Source: Marinobacterium_D sp050908845
GTDB lineage: Bacteria; Pseudomonadota; Gammaproteobacteria; Pseudomonadales; Balneatricaceae
Assembly: GCF_050908845.1 (NCBI RefSeq)
Contig: NZ_CP194171.1
Span: 3,596,001-3,660,000 of the forward strand
Direction of reading: 5' to 3'
DNA: 64,000 nt
The position numbers and the translations under genes were made by a program. Numbering within the stretch: the stretch's first letter is position 1; the number at the start of each line of letters is the position of its first letter. Under the pieces are notes generated by a model. The model was not told the DNA's origin, did no database searches, and saw only the letters and a program-made list of their open reading frames with translations. Positions 8,483 through 18,700 of this stretch are shown here, in pieces.

Positions 8483-8703
8483 TTTACTTCCTCATTTCAT
8501 CGCTCTCTGCCCGCATCTTGCCTTTATACGGGCTGCTCAAGGACAGGAACTTCGCGTTGAAACATCCTTATTCACAGAACACCGATTCTTAGCGTAAACC
8601 GTCCAGGTTTCAAGCCTGTTGATCAGTTAACTTGCATGGTAAAGGCTGCAATTCGAGCCTCAACACCCCTGCATTGACCAGCGACAATAAACGCCAGAAA
8701 GCA

Positions 8704-8725
8704 AAAAGCGCCTGTCGGCGCTTTT
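8704..8725 (-). terminator. Terminator of folD
   Basis: A 9-bp stem (AAAAGCGCC/GGCGCTTTT) with a 4-nt loop; on the minus strand it ends in a run of five T. It lies 25 nt beyond the folD stop. Confidence 0.75.
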
Positions 8726-8749
8726 CGTGGATCTCGTTGTAGGAAGCGC

Positions 8750-9625
8750 TTACTGCGCCTCCATCGCCTCGCAGGCTTCAAGCGTGTTCTGCAGCAAGCA
8801 GGCGATGGTCATGGGGCCGACGCCGCCCGGAACCGGTGTGATCGCCGACACCTTCTCATAGGCAGAATCGAAATCCACGTCGCCAACCAGCTTGCCGGTT
8901 TCGAGACGGTTGATACCCACATCGATCACAACGGCGCCCTTCTTGAGCCATTCACCCTTGATGAACTTGGGAATACCGACCGCCGCGATAACGATATCGG
9001 CCTGGGCCAGTTCACCCGGCAGATCCTGGGTCTTGGAGTGGCACACAGTAACGGTTGCGCGCTCCATCAGCAGTTCAAGCGCGACAGGACGACCGACGAT
9101 GTTGGAAGCCCCGACCACCACGGCCTTTTTACCCATGGGATCGACGCCGTAGGCCTTCAGCAGGCGCATGCAGCCGTAAGGAGTGCAGGGACGCAGAGTG
9201 GGTGCTTTACCAGCCAGACGACCCAGGTTGTAGGGGTGGAAACCGTCTACATCCTTCTTCGGGTCGATACGTTCGATGACGGACTGAACGGTGATCTGTT
9301 TGGGCAGCGGCAGCTGTACCAGGATACCGTGGATCTCCGGATCGGCATTGAGCTCGTCGATCAGCGCAAGCAGCTCGCCCTCCTCGGTCTCCACGCTCAA
9401 ACGGTAGCTTCGGGACAGGAAACCCACCTCTTCACAGGCGCGCACCTTGCTGCCCACGTAAACCTGGGAAGCCGGGTCTTCTCCGACCAGCACAACAGCC
9501 AGTCCCGGAGCCACCAGGCCTTTTTCACGACGAGCTTTCACCTTACCAGCGATCTCTTGACGCAGCTCGGCTGCTACCGCCTTGCCATCGATACGTTTAT
9601 CCACAGTCGTCTGTGCTTCGCTCAC
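8750..9625 (-). CDS. folD: Bifunctional methylenetetrahydrofolate dehydrogenase/cyclohydrolase
   Basis: A 291-residue cytosolic enzyme of one-carbon metabolism, interconverting 5,10-methylene-THF and 10-formyl-THF with NADP. Family signatures visible: LAVVLVGEDPASQVYV with the catalytic Tyr/Lys region (YVGSKVRACEEVG), LVQLPLPKQ, DGFHPYNLGRL, the nucleotide loop VVVGASNIVGRP and the C-terminal TPVPGGVGPMTIA. The start is a GTG preceded by GAGGAGAG. It is a single-gene unit with its own terminator; length is normal (E. coli 288). Confidence 0.97.
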   Translation of the reverse strand: MSEAQTTVDKRIDGKAVAAELRQEIAGKVKARREKGLVAPGLAVVLVGEDPASQVYVGSKVRACEEVGFLSRSYRLSVETEEGELLALIDELNADPEIHGILVQLPLPKQITVQSVIERIDPKKDVDGFHPYNLGRLAGKAPTLRPCTPYGCMRLLKAYGVDPMGKKAVVVGASNIVGRPVALELLMERATVTVCHSKTQDLPGELAQADIVIAAVGIPKFIKGEWLKKGAVVIDVGINRLETGKLVGDVDFDSAYEKVSAITPVPGGVGPMTIACLLQNTLEACEAMEAQ

Positions 9626-9758
9626 ACCTCTCTCCTCGGGGTTAAGGTTCCCCGCGCCTCAAGTAACTACCCGCCAGAAACGGGACAATGATGGCGCGCA
9701 ATTCTACAGGGTCCGGCGCCGAGTCGCACCTTTGTTTACAGAGTCAGGGTTTGCAGAG

Positions 9759-10790
9759 TCAGGAATCCGCCCGGCACTCTGTTGCCGGGCGCTGAACCAT
9801 TTTGAACATCAGCGGCAATGCAAAACACATCACCAACACCCGCACCAGCTGGTGAGTCGCCACGAATACCGGGTCCACATCGGTGCTGAAGGCGATCGCC
9901 ACCATCACCTCGATGCCACCCGGCATATAGGCGAGCAGCGCCTGCAACAGCGGGATATCGAAACCGAAATGCAGCACCAGCGCGAAACAGCCGCAGGTCA
10001 CCAGCGCCAGCGACAGACCACCGAGCGCGCCCTTCAGCGTTGCCCGCAGCAGCGGTAGATCCAGCCCCGCCATGCGCACGGCGACCGCCGTCCCGAGAAC
10101 CGCCAGCACGCCGTTGAACCAATGTTGGGGAATATGCAGCTCAAGCCCGAGCAGAAACTTCAGCGCCAGGGTGGTGAACAGTGCGCCGGTCAGCATACCG
10201 GCGGGAATGCGAAGACGCCGCGCGCACCAGCCACCGGCAGTGGCACAGCCGAACACCAGCAACAGCAGCAGGTAATCGGGCTGCGCCTGCGAGAGCGCCT
10301 CATCGGCCGGCTGGGTGATGGGGAAAGCCAGGGGCAAGGCGGTTACCAGGAAGAACAGCCGCACACTGTGCACCAGCGCTATGCGCCTGATGCTGAGACC
10401 CGCCTGGGCCGCGAACAGCATCACCACCGCCAGATTTCCCGGCACAGAGCTTAACAGCGCATCACTGCTGCTCCAGCGGCATCGGTAGCGGTAAAAGCTG
10501 AACAGCATCAGGACCAGCATCCCGAGCATGGCGATCATCAGTATCAGCGTGGCGGACCAGTCCCGCAGGTGATCCACAATACCAGCATCGATGCCGCTGG
10601 CGATGGATACCCCCAGAAACAGCGAGATAAGCGTGGTGGACGCGTCAGGCATCTGCACCCTGACGCCTGCGGCAATCGCCAGCAGTACCGCCAGCATCGC
10701 CCCGAGCAACCAGGGTGATGGCAGATGTAACAGCGTGGCCAGCCAGCCGCCCGCCAGGCCCACAGCCAGGGTCTTGAGAATTATCAGCAT
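9759..10790 (-). CDS. AbrB-type (duplicated domain) membrane protein
   Basis: A 343-residue, very hydrophobic protein with about ten membrane helices in two homologous halves, each opening with a Gly/Pro-rich helix (LAGGWLATLLHLPSPWLLGAM; GGWCARRLRIPAGMLTGAL). This matches the Gram-negative AbrB-duplication family (PF05145), sometimes annotated as a putative ammonia monooxygenase or regulator; neither label is functionally supported and a transport role is more likely. It lies downstream of the MocA gene on the same strand with a 170-bp gap holding an inverted repeat, so it may be separately expressed. Confidence 0.8.
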   Translation of the reverse strand: MLIILKTLAVGLAGGWLATLLHLPSPWLLGAMLAVLLAIAAGVRVQMPDASTTLISLFLGVSIASGIDAGIVDHLRDWSATLILMIAMLGMLVLMLFSFYRYRCRWSSSDALLSSVPGNLAVVMLFAAQAGLSIRRIALVHSVRLFFLVTALPLAFPITQPADEALSQAQPDYLLLLLVFGCATAGGWCARRLRIPAGMLTGALFTTLALKFLLGLELHIPQHWFNGVLAVLGTAVAVRMAGLDLPLLRATLKGALGGLSLALVTCGCFALVLHFGFDIPLLQALLAYMPGGIEVMVAIAFSTDVDPVFVATHQLVRVLVMCFALPLMFKMVQRPATECRADS

Positions 10791-10892
10791 GAGTGATCTT
10801 TGTATGAGAGACAGGTACCGGACGTTGCGACACCTTTGAATACACCCGGAATATACCTGCAGGAATAACTGAACAGATAAACTGCGGGAGAG

Positions 10893-10909
10893 ATGAGATT
10901 GTATCTCAT
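10893..10909. promoter_or_regulatory. Inverted repeat ATGAGAT-TGT-ATCTCAT (candidate operator)
   Basis: Perfect 7-bp arms around a 3-bp centre, 103 bp upstream of the AbrB-type gene. The inner part resembles the 7-1-7 Fur consensus (TGAGAAT-N-ATTCTCA) at 11 of 14 positions, so a Fur-like site is possible; a simple operator of another regulator is equally likely. Confidence 0.3.
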
Positions 10910-10959
10910 TGGCCCAGGCAAGTATTCACGCCCTACCCAGTGCAGTAGCGAATACAGGC

Positions 10960-11571
10960 TTAGCGCAGCTGCGCGGGCGTATCGATATCGGCAATAACAC
11001 CGGCATCATCGAGATCCAGCTGCCGCAACGCGGCGCGGTTCGCAGCGATAACCGCCCGTGCGCCCTCGTCCCCTTGCAGGTTGCACAGGCCACTCCAGAA
11101 ATCACGCCCAAACAGCACCGGATGTCCGGGCTGCTGCCGGTATCGCGGCCGAACAATCCGGTCCCGGCCACTGGCACTGACCAGTGCACGGATCGTATCG
11201 GGCTTAAGCCCGGGCATATCGCCCAGCATGATCGCCAGGCTGTCGAACCCGTTAAGGACAGGATCGGCAGACACCGCCCTGGCCGCATCGGCAATGCTGG
11301 CCCCCAGCCCTGCCCCGGCGTTGGGTGCACGCAACAGATCGAGCTGCTCGGAGATACCCAGGCAGGCGGGATCATCATCGGGACGGATCACCACGGCAAG
11401 ACGCCCCCCCGAACCTGGGGCTGAAAACTCTGCCTGGAGTTGCGCAAGGGTCGCGCCAAGCAGTGTGGAGCCGTCAGCAAGTTTTGCCAGACGCTTGTCG
11501 GCACTGCCGAAGCGCCGGGAAAACCCCGCTGCCATCACCAGCCCGAGAACCCGTTGCTGCGCCTCAGAGCT
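10960..11571 (-). CDS. MocA-like molybdenum cofactor nucleotidyltransferase
   Basis: A 203-residue NTP-transferase. The nucleotide-binding start GLVMAAGFSRRFGSADKRL and the LGDMPGL motif are typical of the MobA/MocA family that adds CMP or GMP to molybdopterin for Mo enzymes of the xanthine oxidase class. The chosen ATG (11571) overlaps the XdhC stop by 8 nt; an earlier in-frame ATG at 11607 would overlap by 44 nt and is less likely. It is the last gene of the Mo-hydroxylase operon starting at 15447, consistent with making the cytosine dinucleotide form of the cofactor for the oxidoreductase encoded upstream. Confidence 0.85.
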   Translation of the reverse strand, partial: SSEAQQRVLGLVMAAGFSRRFGSADKRLAKLADGSTLLGATLAQLQAEFSAPGSGGRLAVVIRPDDDPACLGISEQLDLLRAPNAGAGLGASIADAARAVSADPVLNGFDSLAIMLGDMPGLKPDTIRALVSASGRDRIVRPRYRQQPGHPVLFGRDFWSGLCNLQGDEGARAVIAANRAALRQLDLDDAGVIADIDTPAQLR

Positions 11572-12556
11572 CATCGCGCTTGATGCCGCGTTGCACGCGC
11601 AGCACATCGGCCATCACCGCCAGTGCGATCTCCGCCGGGGTTTTACTGCCCAGTGCCAGGCCGATCGGCATGTTGATCCGCGCCAGCTGATCCGGATTCA
11701 GACCTCCGGTGGTCATCAGCCGCGCCGCCCGCTTGTCGGAGGTCAGACGCGAGCCCATCACGCCGATATAGAAGGCGTCGGTATACACCGCCTCGATCAT
11801 CGCCAGATCATCGATACGCGGGTCATGGGTCATCGCCACCACGGCGGTCTGCTGATGGCAGTTACCGGGCCTGGCAATAAACATCGACGGCAGTATTTTT
11901 TCGAGGCGCACGTTCTCCAGATCCTTGTTCATATGAAAGTCACGATACTCCTCTTCACGCGGCTCGCAGACGATCACCTCGTAACCGAGACTGACCGCGA
12001 ACTCTGCACAGGCCCTGGCTACGCTGGAAAGGCCGGCGATGATCAGCCGCAGCGACGGTCCCATGCGGACACTGACGCTATCGACCGCGACCTCCACTCG
12101 GGCACCGCCGGCACTGTCCACCGGCGTCAATGAACAGGAACCATCGACCAGCGATACCCAGCGCCACTTCTGCTCCCGACCACGCATCACCGCCAGCAGC
12201 TCGGCCAGATGACAGCGGTTGCTCTCATCCGGCTCGAGTCGCTCGATCAGTACATCGAGGATGCCGCCGCAGGGCAGTTGAATCTGCGGTCGGTTATCCT
12301 CGCGACGCTGACCATACCTCTCGGTACACACCCGCTGGCTGAACTCGCCCGCCTGCAGCCGCTCAAGGAAGTCCTCCTCGACACAGCCGCCGGAGAGCGA
12401 TCCCAGATGCCGGCCATCGGCCCTGGCGACCATGATCGAGCCCGGCTCGCGGGGTGATGAACCAAAGGTGGAGAGCACAGTACAAAACCAGACGGTCTCA
12501 CCGGCGTTAAGCCAGTCCTGCGCCTGTTCCACCACCTGTAGATCAAGATGCTGCAT
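11564..12556 (-). CDS. XdhC/CoxI family molybdenum enzyme maturation factor
   Basis: A 330-residue protein with the XdhC N-terminal domain (FCTVLSTFGSSPREPGS, SGGCVEEDF with its conserved Cys) and the C-terminal Rossmann-like domain (LIIAGLSSVARACAEFA; VAMTHDPRIDDLAMIEA; YIGVMGSR). XdhC proteins bind the molybdenum cofactor, promote its sulfuration and insert it into xanthine-dehydrogenase-type enzymes. Located between the Mo subunit gene and MocA in one operon, it is the dedicated chaperone of the adjacent enzyme. The upstream ribosome site is weak. Confidence 0.9.
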   Translation of the reverse strand: MQHLDLQVVEQAQDWLNAGETVWFCTVLSTFGSSPREPGSIMVARADGRHLGSLSGGCVEEDFLERLQAGEFSQRVCTERYGQRREDNRPQIQLPCGGILDVLIERLEPDESNRCHLAELLAVMRGREQKWRWVSLVDGSCSLTPVDSAGGARVEVAVDSVSVRMGPSLRLIIAGLSSVARACAEFAVSLGYEVIVCEPREEEYRDFHMNKDLENVRLEKILPSMFIARPGNCHQQTAVVAMTHDPRIDDLAMIEAVYTDAFYIGVMGSRLTSDKRAARLMTTGGLNPDQLARINMPIGLALGSKTPAEIALAVMADVLRVQRGIKRDEL

Positions 12557-12589
12557 TAAATGCTTCGATTAACCTCTCTTTTTAGCTGG

Positions 12590-14953
12590 TTAGCTTTTCA
12601 GCTGATCTGCAACCGGCAGGCTGCGGATACGCTTGCCGGATGCCGCAAAGATAGCGTTACACAGTGCCGGCGCCACCGGTGGCAGACCAGGCTCACCGAC
12701 ACCGCCCATCGGCAGATCCATGCTGTTATTCACCGCATGGGTGTGGATCTCCCTCGGTATCTGGTTGATGCGCGGCACGTGGTAGGTATCGAAGTTATTC
12801 TGCTGGATGACGCCATCCTGCGCGGTAATCTGCGACATCATCGCGATACCGGTACCCATGACACAGGCCCCCTCTAGCTGGGCGGCCACACGGTCCGGGT
12901 TGACCTGCGGGCCGCAGTCGAAGGCGATATCGGCACGGTGAATAATCACCTCACCGGCGTCGGTCACCTCGACATCCATCACCACGGCGCAGTAGGAGAC
13001 GAAGCTCTGATGAACCGCCAGGCCAAGTCCGCGGTTAGCGGGCATCTCTTTGCCCCAGCCGGCCTCTTGGGTGGCCCGCTCGATCACCGCGCGGTAACGG
13101 GCCGTGTTGATCGGGTACTTGTCCGGATCTTCACCGTAGTTGAACACATCATCCTGGCTGCGCGGATCGATCTTGCGATCAGGGCCGAGCAGCTCCAGCA
13201 GGAACTCCTTGTGATCGCGGCCCGCCTGATGCGCCAGCTCAGCCACAAAGCTCTGGATCGCAAAGGCGTGCGGGATGTTGTACACGGCGCGGAACCAGCC
13301 GATACGGATATGCCCCTCCGCCTCACCGTTCTCCTGCTGGATCGCCGGGATATCGAACGGCATGTTGCGAATCCCCATCCCCAGTTCGAAGTCGGACTTG
13401 TGCTCCGCGCCCGGAGCAAACAGCGAACTGATACTCGGCGACAGGGAGCGGTGCAGCCAACCACTGACCTTACCCTGATCGTCGAAGTAGGCCTCCAGAT
13501 GTTCCAGTGCAACGGTATGGAAGAAGCCGTTGTGCAGATCATCCTCGCGGGTCCATTGCACCCGCACCGGTCGACCGCCCATCGCCTTGGACAGGTCCGC
13601 CGCTTCAAACACATAATCCGGCTTGGCCTTACGGCCAAAGCCGCCGCCCATCAGGCCGCACTGCACGGTGACATTTTCCGGCGCCAGCCCCAGACGCTTG
13701 GCAACACCGTCACGGGCCGCCTGCGGGTTCTGTACCGAGGTCCAGACGTCGGCGCTGTCAGCGTTGATCCGGACGATGGCCGCCATCGGTTCCATCGGTG
13801 CCTGGGCCATATGCGGCGCATAGTAGTTAACGCTCAGGGCATCGGCCGCCCCCGCTTTGGCCGCGGCGATATCCCCGCTGGAGCGGGCCACTTTGCCCGG
13901 TTCCTGGGAGCGCTTCTCGAGCAGTTCGCGGAACGCCTTGGAATCGTAACTGGCGTTGGCGCCGGCAGGTTCGTTATCCCACTCGATGCTCAGCGCCCGG
14001 CGGCCCTTGATCGCCGCCCAGGTGTTCTCCGCCAGCACGGCAACACCGCCCATCGGCTCGAAACCGGAAGGCTGGGTCGCAGTCGGCATCTCCACCACCT
14101 TGACCACGCCCGGGACTTCCAGCGCTGCGCTGGCGTCATAGGACTTCACGGCAGAGCCGTAAGATGGCGGCCGTGCAATCACGGCGTAGAGCATGTTGTC
14201 CCAGCTCACATCAGCGGCGTACTGTGCCCGACCGGTAAGAATATCCATGCCATCCGCGGCCAGCGGCTGCTTGTTCTCGCCCTGAGGGAACGCCTGCGGC
14301 GTGCGCATGATGTAGCGCCATTCTTCGGGGGATTTCAGCGTCAGGCTGTCACGGTCCGGCACTGGCAGGTCGGCTGCGGCGGTTGCCAGCTCACCGAAGG
14401 TCAGTGAGCGCTGGGTCGGTGTATGCATCACCAGATGCACGCCGGCCTTACACTCGCTGACCGGCACACCCCACTGATTGGCGGCTGCCTGTTCCAGCAT
14501 GGTGCGCGCGGCGGCACCGGCACGACGCAGCGAGTCGAACCACTGGCGCATGGAACGCGAGCCGTCCGTATTCTGGTTGCCATACTTCTCTTCGTTGGCG
14601 ATCGCCTGGGTAACCACCACCTGGTCCCAGTCGGCACCCAGCTCGTCGGCCATCACCATGGCGACACTGGTGCGGATCCCCTGGCCCATTTCGCCACGAT
14701 GGTTGATCAGCGTAACGGTGCCATCGGGCTCAATGCTGATAAAGACATCGGGATTATCAACGGTGCCGTGGGGCATGGCATCCCCACCGTATTTTTTCTC
14801 CTCTTCGGCAAATGCCGGAGTCCAGCGAGCTGCTAACACCAGGGCGCCGGCTGCGGTCAGCCCCTTGAGGAAACCACGGCGGCTGACGTTGGCCAGCTGC
14901 ACATCGTCGCTTGCAGCCTGGTCAAATTTGCGCAGGAAAAAGGAAGTGCTCAT
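12590..14953 (-). CDS. Molybdopterin-binding subunit of aldehyde/isoquinoline-type oxidoreductase, Tat-exported
   Basis: A 787-residue catalytic subunit of the xanthine oxidase superfamily, IorB-like (isoquinoline 1-oxidoreductase/aldehyde dehydrogenase type). Residues about 22-50 form a twin-arginine signal (NVSRRGFLKGLTAAGALVL ending near AFA), so the folded heterodimer is exported to the periplasm. Mo-cofactor contacts include QNPQAARDGVAKRL, CGLMGGGFGRK and the C-terminal MGGVGEPGLPPVAPAL with the catalytic Glu. It overlaps the 2Fe-2S subunit gene by 4 nt (ATGA). In the IorAB type electrons go to a c-type cytochrome; none is encoded next to it here. Substrate is not predictable; aldehydes or N-heterocycles are typical. 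Confidence 0.9.
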   Translation of the reverse strand: MSTSFFLRKFDQAASDDVQLANVSRRGFLKGLTAAGALVLAARWTPAFAEEEKKYGGDAMPHGTVDNPDVFISIEPDGTVTLINHRGEMGQGIRTSVAMVMADELGADWDQVVVTQAIANEEKYGNQNTDGSRSMRQWFDSLRRAGAAARTMLEQAAANQWGVPVSECKAGVHLVMHTPTQRSLTFGELATAAADLPVPDRDSLTLKSPEEWRYIMRTPQAFPQGENKQPLAADGMDILTGRAQYAADVSWDNMLYAVIARPPSYGSAVKSYDASAALEVPGVVKVVEMPTATQPSGFEPMGGVAVLAENTWAAIKGRRALSIEWDNEPAGANASYDSKAFRELLEKRSQEPGKVARSSGDIAAAKAGAADALSVNYYAPHMAQAPMEPMAAIVRINADSADVWTSVQNPQAARDGVAKRLGLAPENVTVQCGLMGGGFGRKAKPDYVFEAADLSKAMGGRPVRVQWTREDDLHNGFFHTVALEHLEAYFDDQGKVSGWLHRSLSPSISSLFAPGAEHKSDFELGMGIRNMPFDIPAIQQENGEAEGHIRIGWFRAVYNIPHAFAIQSFVAELAHQAGRDHKEFLLELLGPDRKIDPRSQDDVFNYGEDPDKYPINTARYRAVIERATQEAGWGKEMPANRGLGLAVHQSFVSYCAVVMDVEVTDAGEVIIHRADIAFDCGPQVNPDRVAAQLEGACVMGTGIAMMSQITAQDGVIQQNNFDTYHVPRINQIPREIHTHAVNNSMDLPMGGVGEPGLPPVAPALCNAIFAASGKRIRSLPVADQLKS

Positions 14954-15447
14954 GCCTTCACCTCCGTAAACAGGGACTCGTCGATGGCGGCGGTGCTATT
15001 TGCAGATGCGCGCTTGATCGCTTTGCGGATACGAGGATAGGTACCGCAGCGGCAGATATTGCCACTCATCTGGCTGTCGATCTCTGCATCGGTGGGGTTC
15101 GGATGGTTTTTCAGCAGCGAGACAGCACTCATCACCTGGCCGCTCTGGCAATAACCGCATTGGGCAACCGCTTCATCCATCCAGGCTTGCTGAACCGCCT
15201 GGCCAACAGGGTCATTTTCCATCGCTTCGATGGTGGTGATTTCTTTACCTTCCGCCATGGAAATAGGAGTCAGGCAGGCGCGAGTGGGACTGCCATCCAG
15301 GTGCACAGTGCAGGCGCCGCACAGTGCCATGCCGCAACCAAAACGGGTACCGGTGAGTTTCAACGTATCGCGCAGAACCCATAGGATCGGTGTGTCCGCT
15401 GGAACATCCAGCGACCGGGGTTCGCCATTGACTGTAACTTCTATCAT
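14950..15447 (-). CDS. 2Fe-2S subunit of Mo-hydroxylase (IorA-like)
   Basis: A 165-residue protein with two [2Fe-2S] clusters: the ferredoxin-type set in GCGMALCGACTVHLDG and the C-terminal set CGYCQSG...CRCGTYPRI. It transfers electrons from the Mo site of the large subunit. It has no signal of its own, so it would be carried to the periplasm with the Tat-tagged partner. First gene of the operon 2Fe-2S/Mo/XdhC/MocA. The 254 bp upstream to the RND permease stop hold the promoter region but no motif I can assign with confidence. Confidence 0.93.
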   Translation of the reverse strand: MIEVTVNGEPRSLDVPADTPILWVLRDTLKLTGTRFGCGMALCGACTVHLDGSPTRACLTPISMAEGKEITTIEAMENDPVGQAVQQAWMDEAVAQCGYCQSGQVMSAVSLLKNHPNPTDAEIDSQMSGNICRCGTYPRIRKAIKRASANSTAAIDESLFTEVKA

Positions 15448-15701
15448 CGGTTCTTTCCTCCGCTTCCCATTCCCTTTAGCAGGGGCTGGCTGACAGGCTG
15501 TTGGGTAAGTTCTTATAGGTCCAAACGGCTAGTGAGCCGACATCCAGGCGGCCCGACCATCTTGACCAGTTTAGTAGGGAAAACCGGGGGCAGATCTTCT
15601 GCCTCCGCTGAAAGATAGATCTCCGCTACATAAATTTAGGCTGATAACAAAATAGAACAGGGCCGGCCCAGATTAAACGCCGATTCCTCGCTGATTCTTG
15701 C

Positions 15702-18700
15702 CTATTTGTCCGGGGCGGCGTCTGACAGACGTTGCTTGGCCCACTCCCTGAACCTCTGTATCAGTACAAAGAGCGGCGGAATAAAGAAGATCCCCAGCGC
15801 CGTTGCCAGCAGCATTCCACCGAGCACGACAACACCGATCGAGACACGGCTGGCCGCCCCGGCGCCGGTAGCCATCACCAGCGGCAGGAGGCCCATGATC
15901 ATCGACACCGCTGTCATCAGTACCGCGCGAAAACGCAGATTCGCCGCTTCTGAAGCCGCCTCGAGAATCTCTTTTCCCTCCTCGCGCAACGTCTTGGCGA
16001 ACTCGACAATGAGAATGGCGGACTTGCTGGCCAGACCGATCAGCATCACCATGCCGATCTGGGCATAAAGGTTGTTATCCAGCCCGGGAATCAGCCAAAG
16101 CGGCAGCAGAGCGCCAAGCAGCGCAACGATTACCGACAGCATCACTGCCACCGGAATCGTCCAGCTTTCGTATTGCGCTACCAGAAACAGATAGGCAAAG
16201 AGCACGGCAAGCAGGATTATCAAAATCACATACTGGCCCGACTCCATCTCCTGTTCGGTGTTGCCGGTCCACTGTATCGAATAGCCTTCCGGCAGGGTTT
16301 CATCGGCGACCTGCTGCACCAGTTGAATACCGGTCCCGGTCGCCACCGCGGCATCAAGCGATATGGTCAGAGCAGCCGCCCGATATTGGTTATAACGGTT
16401 CAACACTTGAGGCCCGAGCACGGGCTGAACATCGACAATGGCGCTGATCGGTACCAGATCCCCCGACGCGCTTTTCACATCCAGCCGGCGCAGATCCTCC
16501 ACGTTGTCGCGAAACTCCGTATCCGCCTGCAGCATGACGCGGTAGTTACGCCCGTACAGCGTAAAGTCATTGACGTACTGGGAACCTAGCTGGGTCTGCA
16601 GGGTGCTGAACAGATCACTGATGGCGACACCCAGCGCCATCGCCTTGTCGCGATCGACGATCAGCTGATACTGCGGAATGTTGGCGGAATAAGTGGAGTA
16701 GGCATCACTGATCTCCGATCGCTGGTTAAGCGCGTAGAGAAACCCGTTGGTGACCTCTGCCAGCTCCTGGGGGGAGCCGCTGCTGAGATCCAGCAGGTTG
16801 GCTTCAAGCCCTGCAGCCACCCCGACACCCGGCAGCGGCGGAGTTGGAAAGGCAAAGATATTTGCCCCCGGTATCGCGGCCAGCTTGGCGTTCACCTGCG
16901 CCAGTATGCGATACCAGGCGAGAGAACTGTCAGTACGCTCATCCCAGTGCGTCAGCACCGGTATCACCAGACCGCCGCTGGGTGCAGCGCCGCCAAGAAT
17001 ACTGAACCCCATGATCGAGATGCGGTGCTCTATGCCGGGCTGGCTGTCGAGGATAGCGTCAATCTGCTCCATGACCTCCTCGGTACGGTTTAGCGAGGCG
17101 CCATCTGGCAGCTGTACGTTAATGAAAAACGCGCCGTTATCCTCGTAGGGTAAAAAGCCGGTGGGCGTGGCCGAAAACAGGTAAATCACGCCACCTCCCA
17201 TGGCCGCCAGCAACCCCATACTCAACAGCAGGCGCCGGGTAAGCACACGGACCTGCCTCAGATAGCCCCGCCTCCCCCACTGAATCAGGCGATCAAACTG
17301 ACGAAACAGAGCCGCCGACTGCTCGCCCGGTTTCAATAACAGGGCACAGAGTGCCGGCGACAGCGTCAGCGCGTTCAGCGAAGAAATACACACCGCCACC
17401 GCGATGGTGACGGCAAACTCGGTATACAGGCGCCCGGTAATACCCGGCATGAATGCAACCGGCACAAACACCGCCAGCAGAACCAGGGTAGTGGCGACTA
17501 CCGGCCCCGTCACTTCTCGCATGGACTGCGCCGTCGCCTCACGGGGCGCCAGCCCCTCCTGGATATGACGCCTGACGTTTTCAACCACCACGATTGCATC
17601 GTCAACGACGATACCGATCGCCAGGATCAGCGCGAACAGGGAGATGGTGTTGATCGTAAAACCAAGCGCATAGAGCGCGGCAAAGGTGCCGATCAGCGAA
17701 ATCGGTATCGCCGCTGCAGGAATCAACGTCGAGCGCCAGTCAGACAGGAACAGGTAGGTGACAAGCACCACCAGGGTGAAGGTGATAAACAGGGTCTGCA
17801 CCACCTCCTGCAGCGAGACCTTCACCGCCGTGGTGGTATCGTACAGAATCGCGTATTCCACATCGTCCGGGAACTGCGCACTCAACCGGTCCAGCTCAGC
17901 ATAAACCCGGTCAGCCACTGCCAGCGCGTTGGCACCGGGGCTTGGATAGATGGCGATAGTGGCCGCCGGCAGGCCATCCACTGTGGCTCTGCCGCTGTAA
18001 CTCTGGGACCCCAGCTCCACCCTGGCCACATCGCGCAGGCGGATAGCGGCGCCATCGTCGCCGGTTCTGAGGATAATATTTTCAAACTCCTGCACCGATT
18101 CCAGACGCCCCTTGGCGGTCAGGGTGTACTGGAACTGCTGGTTTTCGGTAATCGGCGGCTGGCCGATTATCCCCACGGCCGCCTGCAGGTTCTGCTGCTG
18201 GATCGCGCTGCTGATCTCGGCCGGCGCCAGATCCAGCTCTTTCATGCGATCCGGATCCAGCCAGATCCGCATTCCGTACTCCATCGGCCCCATCTGCGAG
18301 GCGGAGCCGACGCCATCGATACGCGCCAGGCTGTCCTCGAGATACAGCGTGGAGTAATTGCTCAGGAACAGGTCATCATAGGTTCCCCCGGGCGACAGCA
18401 GGTTCACCATCATCAGGATATTGGTTGCCCGCTTCTGGCTGACCACCCCCTGACGCACCACCTCCTGAGGCAGCGATGGCTCGGCCAGTGCCACCCGGTT
18501 CTGCACGTTAACTGCAGCCTGATCCGCATCCGTGCCCACGGCAAAGGTAACCGTTAACGAGTAGCTGCCGTTATTACTGGAGCTGGACGACATGGAGGTC
18601 ATATTGTCCACGCCGTTCACCTGCGCCTCGATCGGCGTGGCCACCGCCTGCTCCACAATCTCGGCACTGGCACCGGGATAGGTGGCACTCACCTGGATTT

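Noticed and set aside
12938..14407. 489-codon open frame on the plus strand inside the Mo subunit gene
   Set aside because: Antisense shadow of a clear molybdopterin subunit; His/Arg/Gly-rich composition typical of such shadows.
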